Shown one piece after another: positions 24,406 to 33,348 of a stretch of DNA of 64,000 bases; within the stretch, counting starts at the first letter, position 1, and each line of letters starts with the position of its first letter. The position numbers and the translations under genes were made by a program. The notes under the pieces are model-generated. The model saw only the letters and a program-made list of their open reading frames with translations, was not told the origin of the DNA and searched no databases. This DNA comes from Paenibacillus lycopersici (lineage in GTDB: Bacteria; Bacillota; Bacilli; Paenibacillales; Paenibacillaceae): positions 6,608,001-6,672,000 of the forward strand of contig NZ_CP048209.1 in the NCBI RefSeq assembly GCF_010119935.1, given 5' to 3'.

Positions 24406-24954
24406 CTACGGCTCGCGATGAATCCAGAACCGTCTGACGATATTGCCGTTCTCCTCGGCGACCTCGGAATGGAATTGCCCCCCGCCGCCCCGAATCGTCC
24501 GCTCCGAGCCAATGTTGCCGCGGTCGCAGATGACAAGCACGTCGCGGATGCCGAGACGATCCGTCACCTCCAGCGCCCGGGCGAGAATCGCCTTCGCATA
24601 GCCCTTCCGCCGCTGCGAAGGGATGACGCCGTAGCCGATATGCCCGCCGCCCTCCTCCAGCTTCCGGTTCAGCCGGTGCCGGATGTTCGCGGCGCCGACG
24701 ATCGCGCCGGACGTGTCCATGAGCCAGTACGTCGAATGGGTCACGGCGCCCTTCGGCGCCGTTGTCTCGGCTTCCCGCAGAAACCGTACATACGCGGGGA
24801 AATCGGTCGGATCGATGCCGACCACCCACGGCACGATATTTTCGCCGCTGGCGATCCATTCGTTGTAGAACGCTTTGTAGGCCGCTTCATGCGCCTCGGA
24901 CGGCTTGACCAATTCGACGCCGGCCTGCGGCGAATTCCCTTGACGGTTCTCCAT
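24406..24954 (-). CDS. GNAT family N-acetyltransferase
   Basis: A 182-residue acetyl-CoA-dependent transferase of the RimJ/YkkB-like type. The N-terminal VELVKPSEAHEAAYKAFYNEWIASGE is characteristic of a Firmicutes subgroup. Acetyl-CoA is bound by YGVIPSQRRKGYAKAIL (the R/Q-x2-G-x-G/A motif). The C-terminus FWIHREP is typical. ATG 24954 has GAGGGAG 12 nt upstream. The target amine is unknown. Confidence 0.9.
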   Translation of the reverse strand: MENRQGNSPQAGVELVKPSEAHEAAYKAFYNEWIASGENIVPWVVGIDPTDFPAYVRFLREAETTAPKGAVTHSTYWLMDTSGAIVGAANIRHRLNRKLEEGGGHIGYGVIPSQRRKGYAKAILARALEVTDRLGIRDVLVICDRGNIGSERTIRGGGGQFHSEVAEENGNIVRRFWIHREP

Positions 24955-25094
24955 AGTCGTTGCACTCCCTCATCAGCCGTGTTACACCTGAAAGCGAACA
25001 ATCTTCGCATTCGTTAATGAGCAGTATAGCACAAAAGCAAGCCGCCCTCTGAATGCCGACTGTCAGCGGCTTGCCGGGAGAAAGGATCGCCGGA

Positions 25095-25928
25095 ATGATC
25101 ATAATCGCAGCGCTTGCTGGTCTCGCCTCCCTAGGAGCCTTGCATACCTTATGGGTGCGATACTCTTATTACCGCATCGGGAGCAAGAACGCCGGCGGCT
25201 TGACCGTCGTTCAGTTATCCGACCTTCACGGGCGAATCCGGTTCATCAACGGTTCGCTGGTCAGGAAGGTCAACCGGTTAAACCCCGACCTCGTGATGAT
25301 TACCGGGGACCTTGCTTCCAGGAAGGGGCAGCTGCCGAAAATAATGAAGGAAATTCAGAAGATCCAATGCCCGCGTATTTTCTTCGTGCCGGGCAACTAC
25401 GAACGCGAAGGAATGGACGGATTCCGGAAGAAATCGTACGCCCAGGCGGAATACGATTCGATCCTCTCGCAGCTCCGGCATCGGCATGTCGCCGTCCTCG
25501 ACAACCGCGGAGTAACCGTCGAACACGCCGGTAAACGGGTGCTGGTGTACGGATTCGACAACTCCGTTTACGGCAATGAACGGATGACGCGGAGCGCCGA
25601 AGACGTTCAGCGCCACGACGCGGTCATCCTGCTGGCGCATTCGCCAAGTATCATCCACTACATAAGCCGCCATCGGATTCCGTTCGACTTGCTGCTGACC
25701 GGCCATACCCACGGCGGACAGATCCGGGTGATGAACCGGACGATCGGGGCCTATCGGCATTTCCACACGGGGCTGAAAATCATGAACGGAAGCGAACGCT
25801 TCTTCATTCACCGCGGACTAGGAACCGTGAAAATCCCGCTTCGGATCGGCTGTTCCCCCGAGATCGCCGTCTTCTCCCTCGGCGGCTGCTTCGGGCAGCC
25901 GGCTGAAACGGGCGCCATACGCAAATAA
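25095..25928 (+). CDS. Membrane-anchored metallophosphoesterase (YkuE/YaeI type)
   Basis: A 277-residue calcineurin-like phosphoesterase. It starts with one hydrophobic segment (MIIIAALAGLASLGALHTLW), probably a membrane anchor. Metal-site motifs: QLSDLHGRI (D-x-H), ITGDLASRKG (G-D), FVPGNYERE (GN-x, with Tyr-Glu in place of the usual His-Asp/Glu), LLAHSP and TGHTHGGQIR (G-H-x-H). Relatives such as YkuE and LpxH-like YaeI hydrolyse phospholipid or nucleotide phosphates. ATG 25095 follows AGAAAGGAT; a 14-codon longer frame has no site. The GNYE variant is worth noting as it may alter activity. Confidence 0.88.
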   Translation: MIIIAALAGLASLGALHTLWVRYSYYRIGSKNAGGLTVVQLSDLHGRIRFINGSLVRKVNRLNPDLVMITGDLASRKGQLPKIMKEIQKIQCPRIFFVPGNYEREGMDGFRKKSYAQAEYDSILSQLRHRHVAVLDNRGVTVEHAGKRVLVYGFDNSVYGNERMTRSAEDVQRHDAVILLAHSPSIIHYISRHRIPFDLLLTGHTHGGQIRVMNRTIGAYRHFHTGLKIMNGSERFFIHRGLGTVKIPLRIGCSPEIAVFSLGGCFGQPAETGAIRK

Positions 25929-25929
25929 A

Positions 25930-25972
25930 AAAGGCAAGGCAGCACGTCGTTCTTCTGCTGCCTTGCCTTCTT
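25930..25972. terminator. Bidirectional terminator
   Basis: AAAAAAGGCAAGGCAGC..., loop, GCTGCCTTGCCTTCTT, with A/T runs on both sides, between convergent phosphoesterase and helicase genes. Confidence 0.85.
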
Positions 25973-25980
25973 AAACCTGA

Positions 25981-27726
25981 TTAGCGCGACCTAGTCCGCT
26001 GCGGTCTGCCGCCCGGGCCTTGCTTGCCGCCTGGGCGGCCGCCTTTGGCGCCGCCGCCGGAAGCGCTGCGGCCTCCGGCAGCGCGGCCCGCTCCGCCGCG
26101 CGGAGAAGACGGGCCGCGGCCGCGGGATTCGCCGCCGCCGCGCGAGCCGTACTCGGCTTCGCGGCCGGCTCCGCCGCGGCCCGAGCCGCTGCCCGGGAAC
26201 TGCGGCGCGCCGGCGCGGCCTGCTCCGCCGCGCGCTCCCGCTTCGCCGCGCGATGCGCCCGCGCCGCGGCCGCGTGCGGCGGTGCCGCGTTCGCCGGCCG
26301 CTTCGCCCGCCGGCGAGCTGTAGCGCGAGCGCCCGCGAGCAGGCGCTTCCGCGCGCCGCGCAGCGGCGCCCCATTGCGGCGGCTCATCCGTGCCGGAGCC
26401 GCGTTTGGCCGCGGCCGCGTATGCCCCGCCGCCGGCCGCCTTGCCGCCGCCCGCGGCGGAACGCCCGCCGCGGCCGCCTTGCGCGCCGCGCCCTGCGCCG
26501 GCACCGTGCCGGCCGGCGCCTCTGCGCTCGCCGCCCGAGCGGCCGCCCGTCGGCTTCTCGCCGCGTTCGCGCTTATCGCCGCCGCGCTCGCGCGGTTCGC
26601 GCGCAGGCGCTGCGCCGGCCCGGCCCTCGCGCGGAATGGACATCTGGATGCCTTTCTCGATGGCAGCCAGCTCCAGACGGTCATGCGGCGAGACGAGCGT
26701 TATCGCCAGCCCCGCTTCGCCCGCGCGGCCCGTCCGGCCGATGCGGTGGATGTAGCCTTCCGCGTTCTCGGGAATGTCGTAATTGAACACATGCGTGACG
26801 CCTTCGACATCAAGCCCGCGCGCCGCCACGTCCGTCGCGACGAGCAGATGCAGCTTCGCATCGCGGAACCGCTTCATGACCTGCTCCCGCTTCGCCTGCG
26901 ACAAGTCGCCGTGCAGCTCGGCGCTGTTGAATCCGTTCTCCTGCAAATAATCGTTCAGCGCGCTCGCGCGCTTCTTCGTCCGGCAGAAGATCACGCCCAA
27001 ATACGGGTTGTGCTCCTCCAGCAGCCGCTTCATCTGCTCCTGCTTGTTCTGCGCGCCCACCTCGACGGTCAGCTGGCGGATCGCCTTGACCGTCACCTGC
27101 GGCGCGCGCACCGTAATGTCCTTCGGTTCGATCATGAACCGCTGCGCGAGCGAGCGGACGCCTGCCGGCATCGTCGCCGAGAACAGCATCGTCTGCTTGC
27201 GGTAAGGCATCTGGGTCAGAATTTCCTCGACCTCGGTCAGGAAGCCCATATGCAGCATTTGATCCGCTTCGTCGAGGACGAGCATTTTGACCGCGCCGAG
27301 CTTGATCGCCCCTCTGCGGATATGGTCCAGCAGCCTTCCCGGCGTCGCCACGACGAGCTGTACGCCGCGCTTCAGCTTGCGCAGCTGCGACTCCACGTCC
27401 TGTCCGCCGTACACCGCGAGCACGCTGAATTCTTCCTTGCCCTCCAGCCGCTTCTTCAGCTCCGTCGTGATCTGCAGCGCGAGCTCCCGCGTCGGCGTCA
27501 GAATCAGCCCCTGCACGTCCTCGCGGTCCGCCCGCGTCTTCTCCAGCATCGGCAGCAGGAACGCCAGCGTCTTCCCCGTTCCCGTCTGCGCCTGGCAAAT
27601 CACGTCGCTGCCTTGCATAATGACCGGAATCGCGCTCTCCTGAATCGGCGTCGCTTCCGTAATGCCCTCGTTCCGCAGCGACAGCGCCCTTTCCTTCGCA
27701 ATTCCTAATTGTTCGAAACCTGCCAA
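25981..27726 (-). CDS. DEAD-box RNA helicase with Gly/Arg/Ala-rich tail (CshA/DeaD-like)
   Basis: A 581-residue protein. The helicase core spans about 1-375: Q motif ([14 protein letters not shown]), AQTGTGKT (46-53), [28 protein letters not shown], and [10 protein letters not shown]. Residues about 385-581 form a low-complexity tail full of RGG, GRG and GRSA strings, likely an RNA-binding, disordered and possibly condensate-forming region. It probably remodels ribosomal or cold-stress RNA, as CshA does. I chose TTG 27726 with GAGGTGG upstream; the 55 in-frame codons before it lack helicase character. The tail is longer than usual for CshA. Confidence 0.93.
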   Translation of the reverse strand: MAGFEQLGIAKERALSLRNEGITEATPIQESAIPVIMQGSDVICQAQTGTGKTLAFLLPMLEKTRADREDVQGLILTPTRELALQITTELKKRLEGKEEFSVLAVYGGQDVESQLRKLKRGVQLVVATPGRLLDHIRRGAIKLGAVKMLVLDEADQMLHMGFLTEVEEILTQMPYRKQTMLFSATMPAGVRSLAQRFMIEPKDITVRAPQVTVKAIRQLTVEVGAQNKQEQMKRLLEEHNPYLGVIFCRTKKRASALNDYLQENGFNSAELHGDLSQAKREQVMKRFRDAKLHLLVATDVAARGLDVEGVTHVFNYDIPENAEGYIHRIGRTGRAGEAGLAITLVSPHDRLELAAIEKGIQMSIPREGRAGAAPAREPRERGGDKRERGEKPTGGRSGGERRGAGRHGAGAGRGAQGGRGGRSAAGGGKAAGGGAYAAAAKRGSGTDEPPQWGAAARRAEAPARGRSRYSSPAGEAAGERGTAARGRGAGASRGEAGARGGAGRAGAPQFPGSGSGRGGAGREAEYGSRGGGESRGRGPSSPRGGAGRAAGGRSASGGGAKGGRPGGKQGPGGRPQRTRSR

Positions 27727-27951
27727 TATGTCCACCTCATTTTGTCTATGCACCCTGTATAAACGATTCCGTCTCCACAACCGGCATTCCCTATCGTACC
27801 ACAGATGGGGGCTCCGCATGTACCGAATGTTCCCAAAATGCGCCATCGATTGCCAATTCATCCGCCCCCCGCCGCTGCAAACGGGCTTCATGCAGCTCCG
27901 CTATATTCTATTTTACCCAGAATAGGCTTCGTATAAGGAGGCTTGCCAAGA

Positions 27952-28002
27952 TTGAAAGCCGCAGGTCATGATCCTGCCCCCGCCAGGCCGCCGTTCGGCT
28001 AA
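27952..28002 (+). CDS. Candidate 16-residue peptide ORF
   Basis: AAGGAGG at 27935-27941 is followed 10 nt later by TTG and a short frame MKAAGHDPAPARPPFG, then TAA. It sits in the 406-nt gap between the helicase start and a terminator hairpin. Only the ribosome binding site supports it; no homology is known to me. The remaining gap holds nothing else I can identify. Confidence 0.25.
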   Translation: MKAAGHDPAPARPPFG

Positions 28003-28034
28003 GGAGCAGCACCCGACAGGCTCCGGGCCCGAAT

Positions 28035-28088
28035 GCGAAAGGCGCCTTCACGGATAGCGATCGGCTATCGATGGAGGCGCCTTTGCGC
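28035..28088 (-). terminator. Terminator hairpin
   Basis: GCGAAAGGCGCCT..., inner GGATAGC/GGCTATC pairing, ...AGGCGCCTTTGCGC. It follows the small membrane protein gene on the minus strand and could also act on plus. Confidence 0.75.
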
Positions 28089-28132
28089 TCGGCTCATCCG
28101 GGGTCCGACTAGTCCCCGGGGGTCAATCTCGT

Positions 28133-28387
28133 TCAGCCGGCCGGTTTCTGAACGAGCGCTTGCAGCAGGCGGATGATTTCCGCCATGCCTCGGATGAAGG
28201 CGCCTGCCGCAAGCGATACGAACAGCGTCATCCAGAACCCCCGGCTATCCGCGCTGCTGAGCATATACAGGGCGCGTAAAATCCCGCCGATGGCGATGAT
28301 CCAGGAGACGGCGACCAGCAGCGACGCGGTCTTGTTATCCTTCCGGTCGGTATCGTCCAATACGTAACGATTCAAATCCGATTTCAT
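28133..28387 (-). CDS. Small membrane protein of unknown function
   Basis: An 84-residue protein: a polar N-terminus (MKSDLNRYVLDDTDRKDNK), a hydrophobic segment SLLVAVSWIIAIGGILRALYM, a second one GFWMTLFVSLAAGAFIRGMA and a helical tail EIIRLLQALVQ. Two TM helices are likely. ATG 28387 has AAGGGCAGG upstream. It lies 81 nt downstream of the nos gene on the same strand and may be cotranscribed. I do not recognise a family. Confidence 0.65.
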   Translation of the reverse strand: MKSDLNRYVLDDTDRKDNKTASLLVAVSWIIAIGGILRALYMLSSADSRGFWMTLFVSLAAGAFIRGMAEIIRLLQALVQKPAG

Positions 28388-28468
28388 AGCGGTGCCTGCC
28401 CTTCTACGTCCTTGCCGCGTGCCGTCCATCCGTTCGGGACTACGGCCGCTGGAGCGTGAGATGTTCCG

Positions 28469-29599
28469 TTATTGTCTGCTATTGTCGCCCCACGGCGTCT
28501 GCTGGTAGAAATAATTCGGTTTCTTCTCCGTATCGTCATAGCGCGTATGGAAGACGCCCGTCGTCGCCGGCGACAACGGCGGAATGAGCCAGGACCAGCG
28601 TCCCGTCGGCGTCCGGCCGTTCTGCCGCTCCTTCTCCGCGAACAGGGCGAATTGCCTGGTCGCGGTGTGATGGTCGACGATCGTGACGCCCTGCGTCTTG
28701 AACGAATGCAGCACCGCCACGTTCAGCTCCACGAGCGCCCTGTCGCGCCATAGCGTCGATTCCCTCGCCGTGTCCAGCCCCATCAGCGCCGCCAGCTTCG
28801 GCAGCATGTCATAGCGCGAAGCATCCGCCAAATTGCGCGCCCCGATCTCCGTTCCCATATACCACCCGTTGAACGGCGCCGCCGTGTAATGCAGGCCGCC
28901 GATCTCCAGCCGCATGCCGGAGACGAACGGCACGGCGTACCATTTCAGCCCCAGCCGCGCGAACGCGGGCAAATCCGGATGCGCGAGCGGCACCTCCAGC
29001 ACGAGGCCCCGCGGCACGTCGAACCAGCGCGGCTCGCGGCCGCCGATCTGCACGACGATCGGCAGCACGTCGAAGGCCGTGCCCTCCCCGCGCCAGCCCA
29101 GCGCTTCGCACATCCGCGTCAGCTCCTCCGACACCGGGTCGCCGACGATCGAGCCGTCCGCCTGCCGATAGCCCGCGTACCGGATCAGCTGCTCGTTCCA
29201 GATCCGGACCCGCGGCCGTTCCGCATCCGCCGACGGTGCAAAAATCGTAATCGCGGGTAATAGTTTGCCCCCGTTCGTGGCATATTCGATATGGCGAAAG
29301 ATCGCGTCCGCAATCTCTTCTTCCGTCCGTGCCGCCCGCGCGTCCTGAACGGTCAGCGACTCCCAGAACAGCCGTCCGACGCAGCGGTTGCTGTTGCGCC
29401 ACGCCAGCTTGGCGCCGTACGCCAGCTCCGCGTCCGTATGCGTATAGGTACCGGTCGCCTCCAGCTCGTCCGCGATCCGCTTCAGCCTCGCGTCCGTCTC
29501 CTCGCGCGGAACGCCGAGCTCGCTGCCGAATTGTTCGATGAATGTCCCGGCCTCTTCCAGCAGCGCTGGCCGGCCGATGGCCGTCGATTGATTTTGCAT
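28469..29599 (-). CDS. nos: Bacterial nitric oxide synthase oxygenase
   Basis: A 376-residue heme enzyme that oxidises L-arginine to citrulline and NO; bacterial forms lack the reductase domain and borrow flavodoxins or reductases. The heme-ligating Cys is C73 in AWRNSNRCVGRLFW. The substrate Glu is in NGWYMGTEIGARNL, and the C-terminal GRWSWLIPPLSPATTGVFH pterin/heme region is intact. Length agrees with B. subtilis NOS. ATG 29599 is preceded by the modest site AGGGATCAATAGG. NO from such enzymes protects against oxidative stress and antibiotics in Bacillus. It is divergent from the NamA gene. Confidence 0.95.
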   Translation of the reverse strand: MQNQSTAIGRPALLEEAGTFIEQFGSELGVPREETDARLKRIADELEATGTYTHTDAELAYGAKLAWRNSNRCVGRLFWESLTVQDARAARTEEEIADAIFRHIEYATNGGKLLPAITIFAPSADAERPRVRIWNEQLIRYAGYRQADGSIVGDPVSEELTRMCEALGWRGEGTAFDVLPIVVQIGGREPRWFDVPRGLVLEVPLAHPDLPAFARLGLKWYAVPFVSGMRLEIGGLHYTAAPFNGWYMGTEIGARNLADASRYDMLPKLAALMGLDTARESTLWRDRALVELNVAVLHSFKTQGVTIVDHHTATRQFALFAEKERQNGRTPTGRWSWLIPPLSPATTGVFHTRYDDTEKKPNYFYQQTPWGDNSRQ

Positions 29600-29689
29600 C
29601 CTATTGATCCCTGCCGCTCATTCGTAAGATGATTCTATTATACCGGATTCCGCGGCCGATTGCCCGTTCCGCCGATTTTCAAACGAAAT

Positions 29690-29722
29690 TTACTTTCATT
29701 AAGTAAGTGAAAAGCTTATAAT
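29690..29722 (+). promoter_or_regulatory. namA promoter region with dyad operator candidate
   Basis: TTACTTTCATTAAGTAA (29690-29706) is a perfect 6-5-6 inverted repeat (TTACTT-N5-AAGTAA) next to a consensus -10 TATAAT (29717-29722). It resembles sites of HxlR/MarR-type quinone sensors (YodB/CatR) that control nitroreductases and ene-reductases in Bacillus. Confidence 0.5.
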
Positions 29723-29765
29723 CGTACGGAAGGCTGTCAACCTTACCTCGAAGGAGTGGAGAAAT

Positions 29766-30800
29766 TTGACCCGTAATCACCTGGATACCCCCTATGCGCT
29801 CAAAAGCTTGTCGCTGCGCAATCGGATCGTCATGGCTCCGATGTGCCAATATGCCGTCGAAGCGAAAGACGGAATCCCGAACGAATGGCATTATGTCCAC
29901 TACGTCACCCGCGCCATCGGCGGCGCGGGCCTGATTATTATGGAAATGACGGACGTCGAGCCGAACGGCCGCATTACCGATTACTGCCTCGGCCTGTGGT
30001 CCGACGACCATATCCCGGCCTATCGCCGGATCATCTCGGAGGTGCGCAAGCACGGCGCGAAGATCGGCATTCAGATCGCCCATGCCGGACGCAAGGCCGA
30101 GCATGCCGCCGAGCCGGTCGGACCGTCCGATATCGCGTTCAGCGACGCCTACCGCAAGCCGCGCGCGCTGAGCACGGAGGAAGTCCGCGGCATGGTCGTC
30201 AAGTATCGGGAAGCCGCCCGCCGCGCGGTCGAAGCCGGCGTCGACACGATCGAGCTCCACGGCGCGCACGGCTACCTGATCCACCAGTTCCACTCGCCGA
30301 TCATCAACAACCGCACGGACGAGTACGGGCAGGATCGCGCGCTGTTCGGCGCGCAGGTCATCCAGGCGGTCAAGAGCGTCATGCCCGCCGATATGCCGCT
30401 CATTATCCGCGTATCCGCGGCGGAATACGCCGACGGCGGGTACGACCTCGCCTATGGCATCGATATTTTCCGGCGCTACCGGGATGCCGGCGTCGATCTG
30501 TTCCACGTCTCGAGCGGCGGCGAAGCGCCGATCGGCAGCCGGAAGCCGGATTTCTATCCCGGCTACCAGGTTCCGCTTGCGCGCGAGCTGAAGCAGGCGC
30601 TCGGCGTGCCGGTCATCGCCGTCGGCATGCTCGACGATGCCAAGCTCGCCGACGCCACGATCGCTCACGGCGACGCGGACATGGTCGCCGTCGCCCGCGG
30701 TATGCTGCGCGATCCCTATTGGGCGCTGCATGCGATTCAGGCCGTCGGCGGCAAGACGGCCGGCGAATTGATTCCGCGGCAGTACGAACGCGCCTATTAA
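29766..30800 (+). CDS. namA: NADPH dehydrogenase NamA (YqjM-type old yellow enzyme)
   Basis: A 344-residue FMN ene-reductase that reduces activated C=C bonds of enals, enones, quinones and nitro compounds with NADPH. YqjM-type hallmarks: C27 and Y29 in VMAPMCQYAVEA, IQIAHAGRKA, the His pair in ELHGAHGYLIHQFHSP, and the terminal QYERAY that supplies the arginine finger to the partner subunit. The start is TTG 29766 with AAGGAGTGG upstream. The dyad in its promoter suggests induction by electrophiles. The long frames on the other strand are shadows. Confidence 0.95.
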   Translation: MTRNHLDTPYALKSLSLRNRIVMAPMCQYAVEAKDGIPNEWHYVHYVTRAIGGAGLIIMEMTDVEPNGRITDYCLGLWSDDHIPAYRRIISEVRKHGAKIGIQIAHAGRKAEHAAEPVGPSDIAFSDAYRKPRALSTEEVRGMVVKYREAARRAVEAGVDTIELHGAHGYLIHQFHSPIINNRTDEYGQDRALFGAQVIQAVKSVMPADMPLIIRVSAAEYADGGYDLAYGIDIFRRYRDAGVDLFHVSSGGEAPIGSRKPDFYPGYQVPLARELKQALGVPVIAVGMLDDAKLADATIAHGDADMVAVARGMLRDPYWALHAIQAVGGKTAGELIPRQYERAY

Positions 30801-30938
30801 TCCATCGCCCCGGCACTGCGCTGCATTTGCTCTGCATCGCGCGGCATTGCCCGGCTCGGCGCTCCACTGCTCGGCATTTACGCGGCAATGCGCGACATTT
30901 GCGCTGCACCGCCGCGGCTCTCCATTGCGCGGCATCAG

Positions 30939-30988
30939 AACGGCCCGAAGCGAAACGCGGCGAATACCGCGGGTCTCTTCGGGCCGTT
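30939..30988. terminator. Long hairpin between convergent namA and WYL regulator
   Basis: AACGGCCCGAAG (30939-30950) pairs with CTTCGGGCCGTT (30977-30988), with an inner CGCGG/CCGCG pairing. The preceding 30801-30938 holds degenerate copies of a GCGCGGCATT-like word; no gene is seen in 30801-31070. Confidence 0.65.
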
Positions 30989-31070
30989 CCGCGTCCATCC
31001 GCTTTCGCCCGTTCGCGCATGCGGCTGCCGTTCCTTCGCCGGCTTAAGCCTTGCCGGCCGCGCGCCTCGG

Positions 31071-32042
31071 TCATTCCTCGTCCCCCGCATACATGGCGGA
31101 CATAGCCCGGGCCTCCCCGGCGATCCGCTCGCGCAGCTCCTGCGGCGCGAGCGCCTTGACATGCCTCCCGTACGCAAGGATAACGCCGCAAGCCGCATCG
31201 GGCGTATGAAATTCCGCTTCGGCCTCGATCCAGCCCTCGCCGCCGTCGGCATGCCCGCCGACCGTCACGAACCGCTCGCGGACGAAGCGGCTCCACACGT
31301 CCGCGGCTACGAGCACCTTCGCCTCGTATCGGGGCAGCCGGTCGCGAAACGAGGCAAGCGACTGCTCCCAGGCGGAAGCGAGGTCGAACGCCGCCGGACG
31401 CTCGAACGATTCGGCCGTCAGCCGCGCCTCCTCCATTCGCGAAATCCGGTACGTACGCAGCTCGTCTTCCGTATCGGCGAGCGCCATGACGTACCAAGTG
31501 CCCGTCTTGAAGACGAGCCCGAGCGGCCGGATGAGCTTGTCCTTGGCTTCCTCGCCTCCGGGCGGGCGGTAAGTCATGCGCAGCTTCCGAGCCGCCCATA
31601 CCGCCTCCTGCACGACGGCCAGCGAGGCGCCGGCATCGCGCGGTCCCGCATCGCGCCAGCCCGCGCCGTCGATATGCAGCCGTTCGCGGACGAGCTCCGC
31701 GTCGCGGCGGGTCCTAGGCGGCAGCGACGCGAGCAGCTTGCTTGCCGCCGTTCGCGCGCCGCCCTCCAGCCCGAGGTCCCGGACGACGTCCCGCGGGAAG
31801 AGCAGCGACGAAATTTCCGCCGTCGTCAGACCCGTCAGCCGGCTGCGGTAACCTTCGGGCAGCGACCAGCCGCCTCCGCTGCCCCGGTCCGCGTACACGG
31901 GAATGCCCGCGACGCTCAGCGCCTGCGTGTCCCGATGAACGGTCCGCTCGGACACCTCCAGCTTCTCCGCCATTTCCTTCGCCGATAATTTGCCGTGCGC
32001 CTGCAGCAGGGCCAGCACCGCCATCAACCGATCCGCGCGCAT
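31071..32042 (-). CDS. WYL-domain transcriptional regulator (YafY type)
   Basis: A 323-residue regulator: an N-terminal HTH_11 (about 1-60, LLQAHGKLSAKEMAEKLEVS then RTVHRDTQAL), a linker with YADRGSGGGWSLPEGYRSRL, a WYL domain (GTWYVMALADTEDELRTYRISRM, about 190-225) and a WCX C-terminal extension. The WYL domain senses a ligand, possibly nucleic acid in some members. ATG 32042 has AGGAGG 9 nt upstream; the extra N-terminal codons to 32090 are unlikely. It is divergent from the SDR gene, which is its probable target. Confidence 0.9.
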   Translation of the reverse strand: MRADRLMAVLALLQAHGKLSAKEMAEKLEVSERTVHRDTQALSVAGIPVYADRGSGGGWSLPEGYRSRLTGLTTAEISSLLFPRDVVRDLGLEGGARTAASKLLASLPPRTRRDAELVRERLHIDGAGWRDAGPRDAGASLAVVQEAVWAARKLRMTYRPPGGEEAKDKLIRPLGLVFKTGTWYVMALADTEDELRTYRISRMEEARLTAESFERPAAFDLASAWEQSLASFRDRLPRYEAKVLVAADVWSRFVRERFVTVGGHADGGEGWIEAEAEFHTPDAACGVILAYGRHVKALAPQELRERIAGEARAMSAMYAGDEE

Positions 32043-32194
32043 CGTTCTCCGCCTCCTTCTATCTTCGATTGTAGCATTTGAATAAGACAATAGCTGTCAT
32101 GTTTGCAGGCTATACTGATAGCGTTCGTGGATTTATGGCTGCCGAGCGCGCCATGCAGACTTATGCCGGCCTTATTCCAAAAGGAGGATGACTA

Positions 32195-33070
32195 ATGAAA
32201 CCATTGACAGGACAAATCGCCGTTGTGGCGGGAGCAACGAGAGGAGCCGGGCGCGCGATTGCCGCCATGCTGGGCGCCGCGGGCGCAACCGTCTACGCGA
32301 CGGGCCGCAGCGTGCGCGGCAACCCGTCGGATATCGGCCGCCCGGAGACGATCGAGGAGACGGCGGAGCTCGTGACGGAGTCGGGCGGCCGCGGCATCGC
32401 GGTCCGCGTCGACCATACCGTGCCCGAGGAGGTGCAGGCATTGTTCGCGCGCGTAGCGGAGGAGCAGGACGGACGGCTCGACATCCTGGTCAACGACGTC
32501 TGGGGCGGCGAATCGCTGACGGAATGGGGCAAGCCGTTCTGGGAAGGCTCGCTGGACAAGGCGCTGCTCATGCAGCGACGGGCCGTGCACTCGCATATGA
32601 TTACGAGCTATTACGGCGCTCCGCTCATGATCCGCCGCGGCTCGGGGCTGATCGTGGAAATTACGGACGGCATCGATTACAAGTATCGCGGCAACCTGCC
32701 TTACAGCCTGGCGAAGACGTCCGTTATCCATCTGGCCGAATCGCAGGCGGCGGAGCTGCGGCCGCACGGCGTCGCCGCCGTCGCGGTAACGCCGGGCTTT
32801 CTCCGTTCGGAGGAAATGCTGGCCCATTTCGGCGTAACCGAAGCGAATTGGCGGGACGCGGGGGCGCAGGATCCGCATTTTCTCCAGTCGGAGACGCCGT
32901 TCTTCGTCGGTCGCGGCATCGCGGCGCTGGCGGCGGACCCCGATCTGATGAGCAAATCGGGCCGCATCTTCTCTTCGTGGGGCTTGTCCGACGACTACGG
33001 CATCGAGGACGTCGACGGGCGGCGGCCGCACTGGGGACGCTACGCGGAAGAGCAGGGCTTCTATAAGTGA
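32195..33070 (+). CDS. SDR family oxidoreductase
   Basis: A 291-residue short-chain dehydrogenase. The cofactor loop is GATRGAGRAIA, ATGRS suggests NADP preference, NDVWGG replaces the usual NNAG, and the catalytic pair is Y-x3-K in PYSLAKTSV. The C-terminus (DDYGIEDVDGRRPHWGRY) matches a subgroup of unknown substrate. Start ATG 32195 follows AAAGGAGGATGACTA. Divergent pairing with a WYL regulator suggests ligand-controlled expression. Confidence 0.9.
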   Translation: MKPLTGQIAVVAGATRGAGRAIAAMLGAAGATVYATGRSVRGNPSDIGRPETIEETAELVTESGGRGIAVRVDHTVPEEVQALFARVAEEQDGRLDILVNDVWGGESLTEWGKPFWEGSLDKALLMQRRAVHSHMITSYYGAPLMIRRGSGLIVEITDGIDYKYRGNLPYSLAKTSVIHLAESQAAELRPHGVAAVAVTPGFLRSEEMLAHFGVTEANWRDAGAQDPHFLQSETPFFVGRGIAALAADPDLMSKSGRIFSSWGLSDDYGIEDVDGRRPHWGRYAEEQGFYK

Positions 33071-33149
33071 CGGAATCGGGTCGGCGGCGAGCGCGGCCGG
33101 CAAGCGGCGCAGCGCATGACCCCGCCGGCGTCGTCTTTGCATGCCGCGG

Positions 33150-33178
33150 CCCGGGAGCCTTCAAGAAGGCCTCCGGGA
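33150..33178 (+). terminator. Terminator after the SDR gene
   Basis: CCCGGGAGCCTTC, AA, GAAGGCCTCCGGGA then CCGTTCTTCTC. The stem is imperfect. The rest of 33071-33348 contains no recognised gene. Confidence 0.5.
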
Positions 33179-33348
33179 CCGTTCTTCTCGGCTCGGCGAG
33201 CGAGCCGCCGGACGCGCCGCGGACACCGCCTGAGCCGCCTCCTTTCCCCTCCGCTCGGCCGTATCCCGTTCCGCATCCGACATTCGCATTCGGGACGAAA
33301 CATGATACACTGAAGCTAACTATGGCATTGGAAAGGCAGGGCAAACGG

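Noticed and set aside
26020-27708. 562-codon plus-strand frame opposite the DEAD-box helicase
   Set aside because: Ala/Arg/Pro-rich antisense shadow; all helicase motifs are on the other strand.
29679-30998. 439-codon minus-strand open frame opposite namA
   Set aside because: It mirrors a well-supported OYE gene in a GC-rich region; no ribosome site and no protein-like family pattern.
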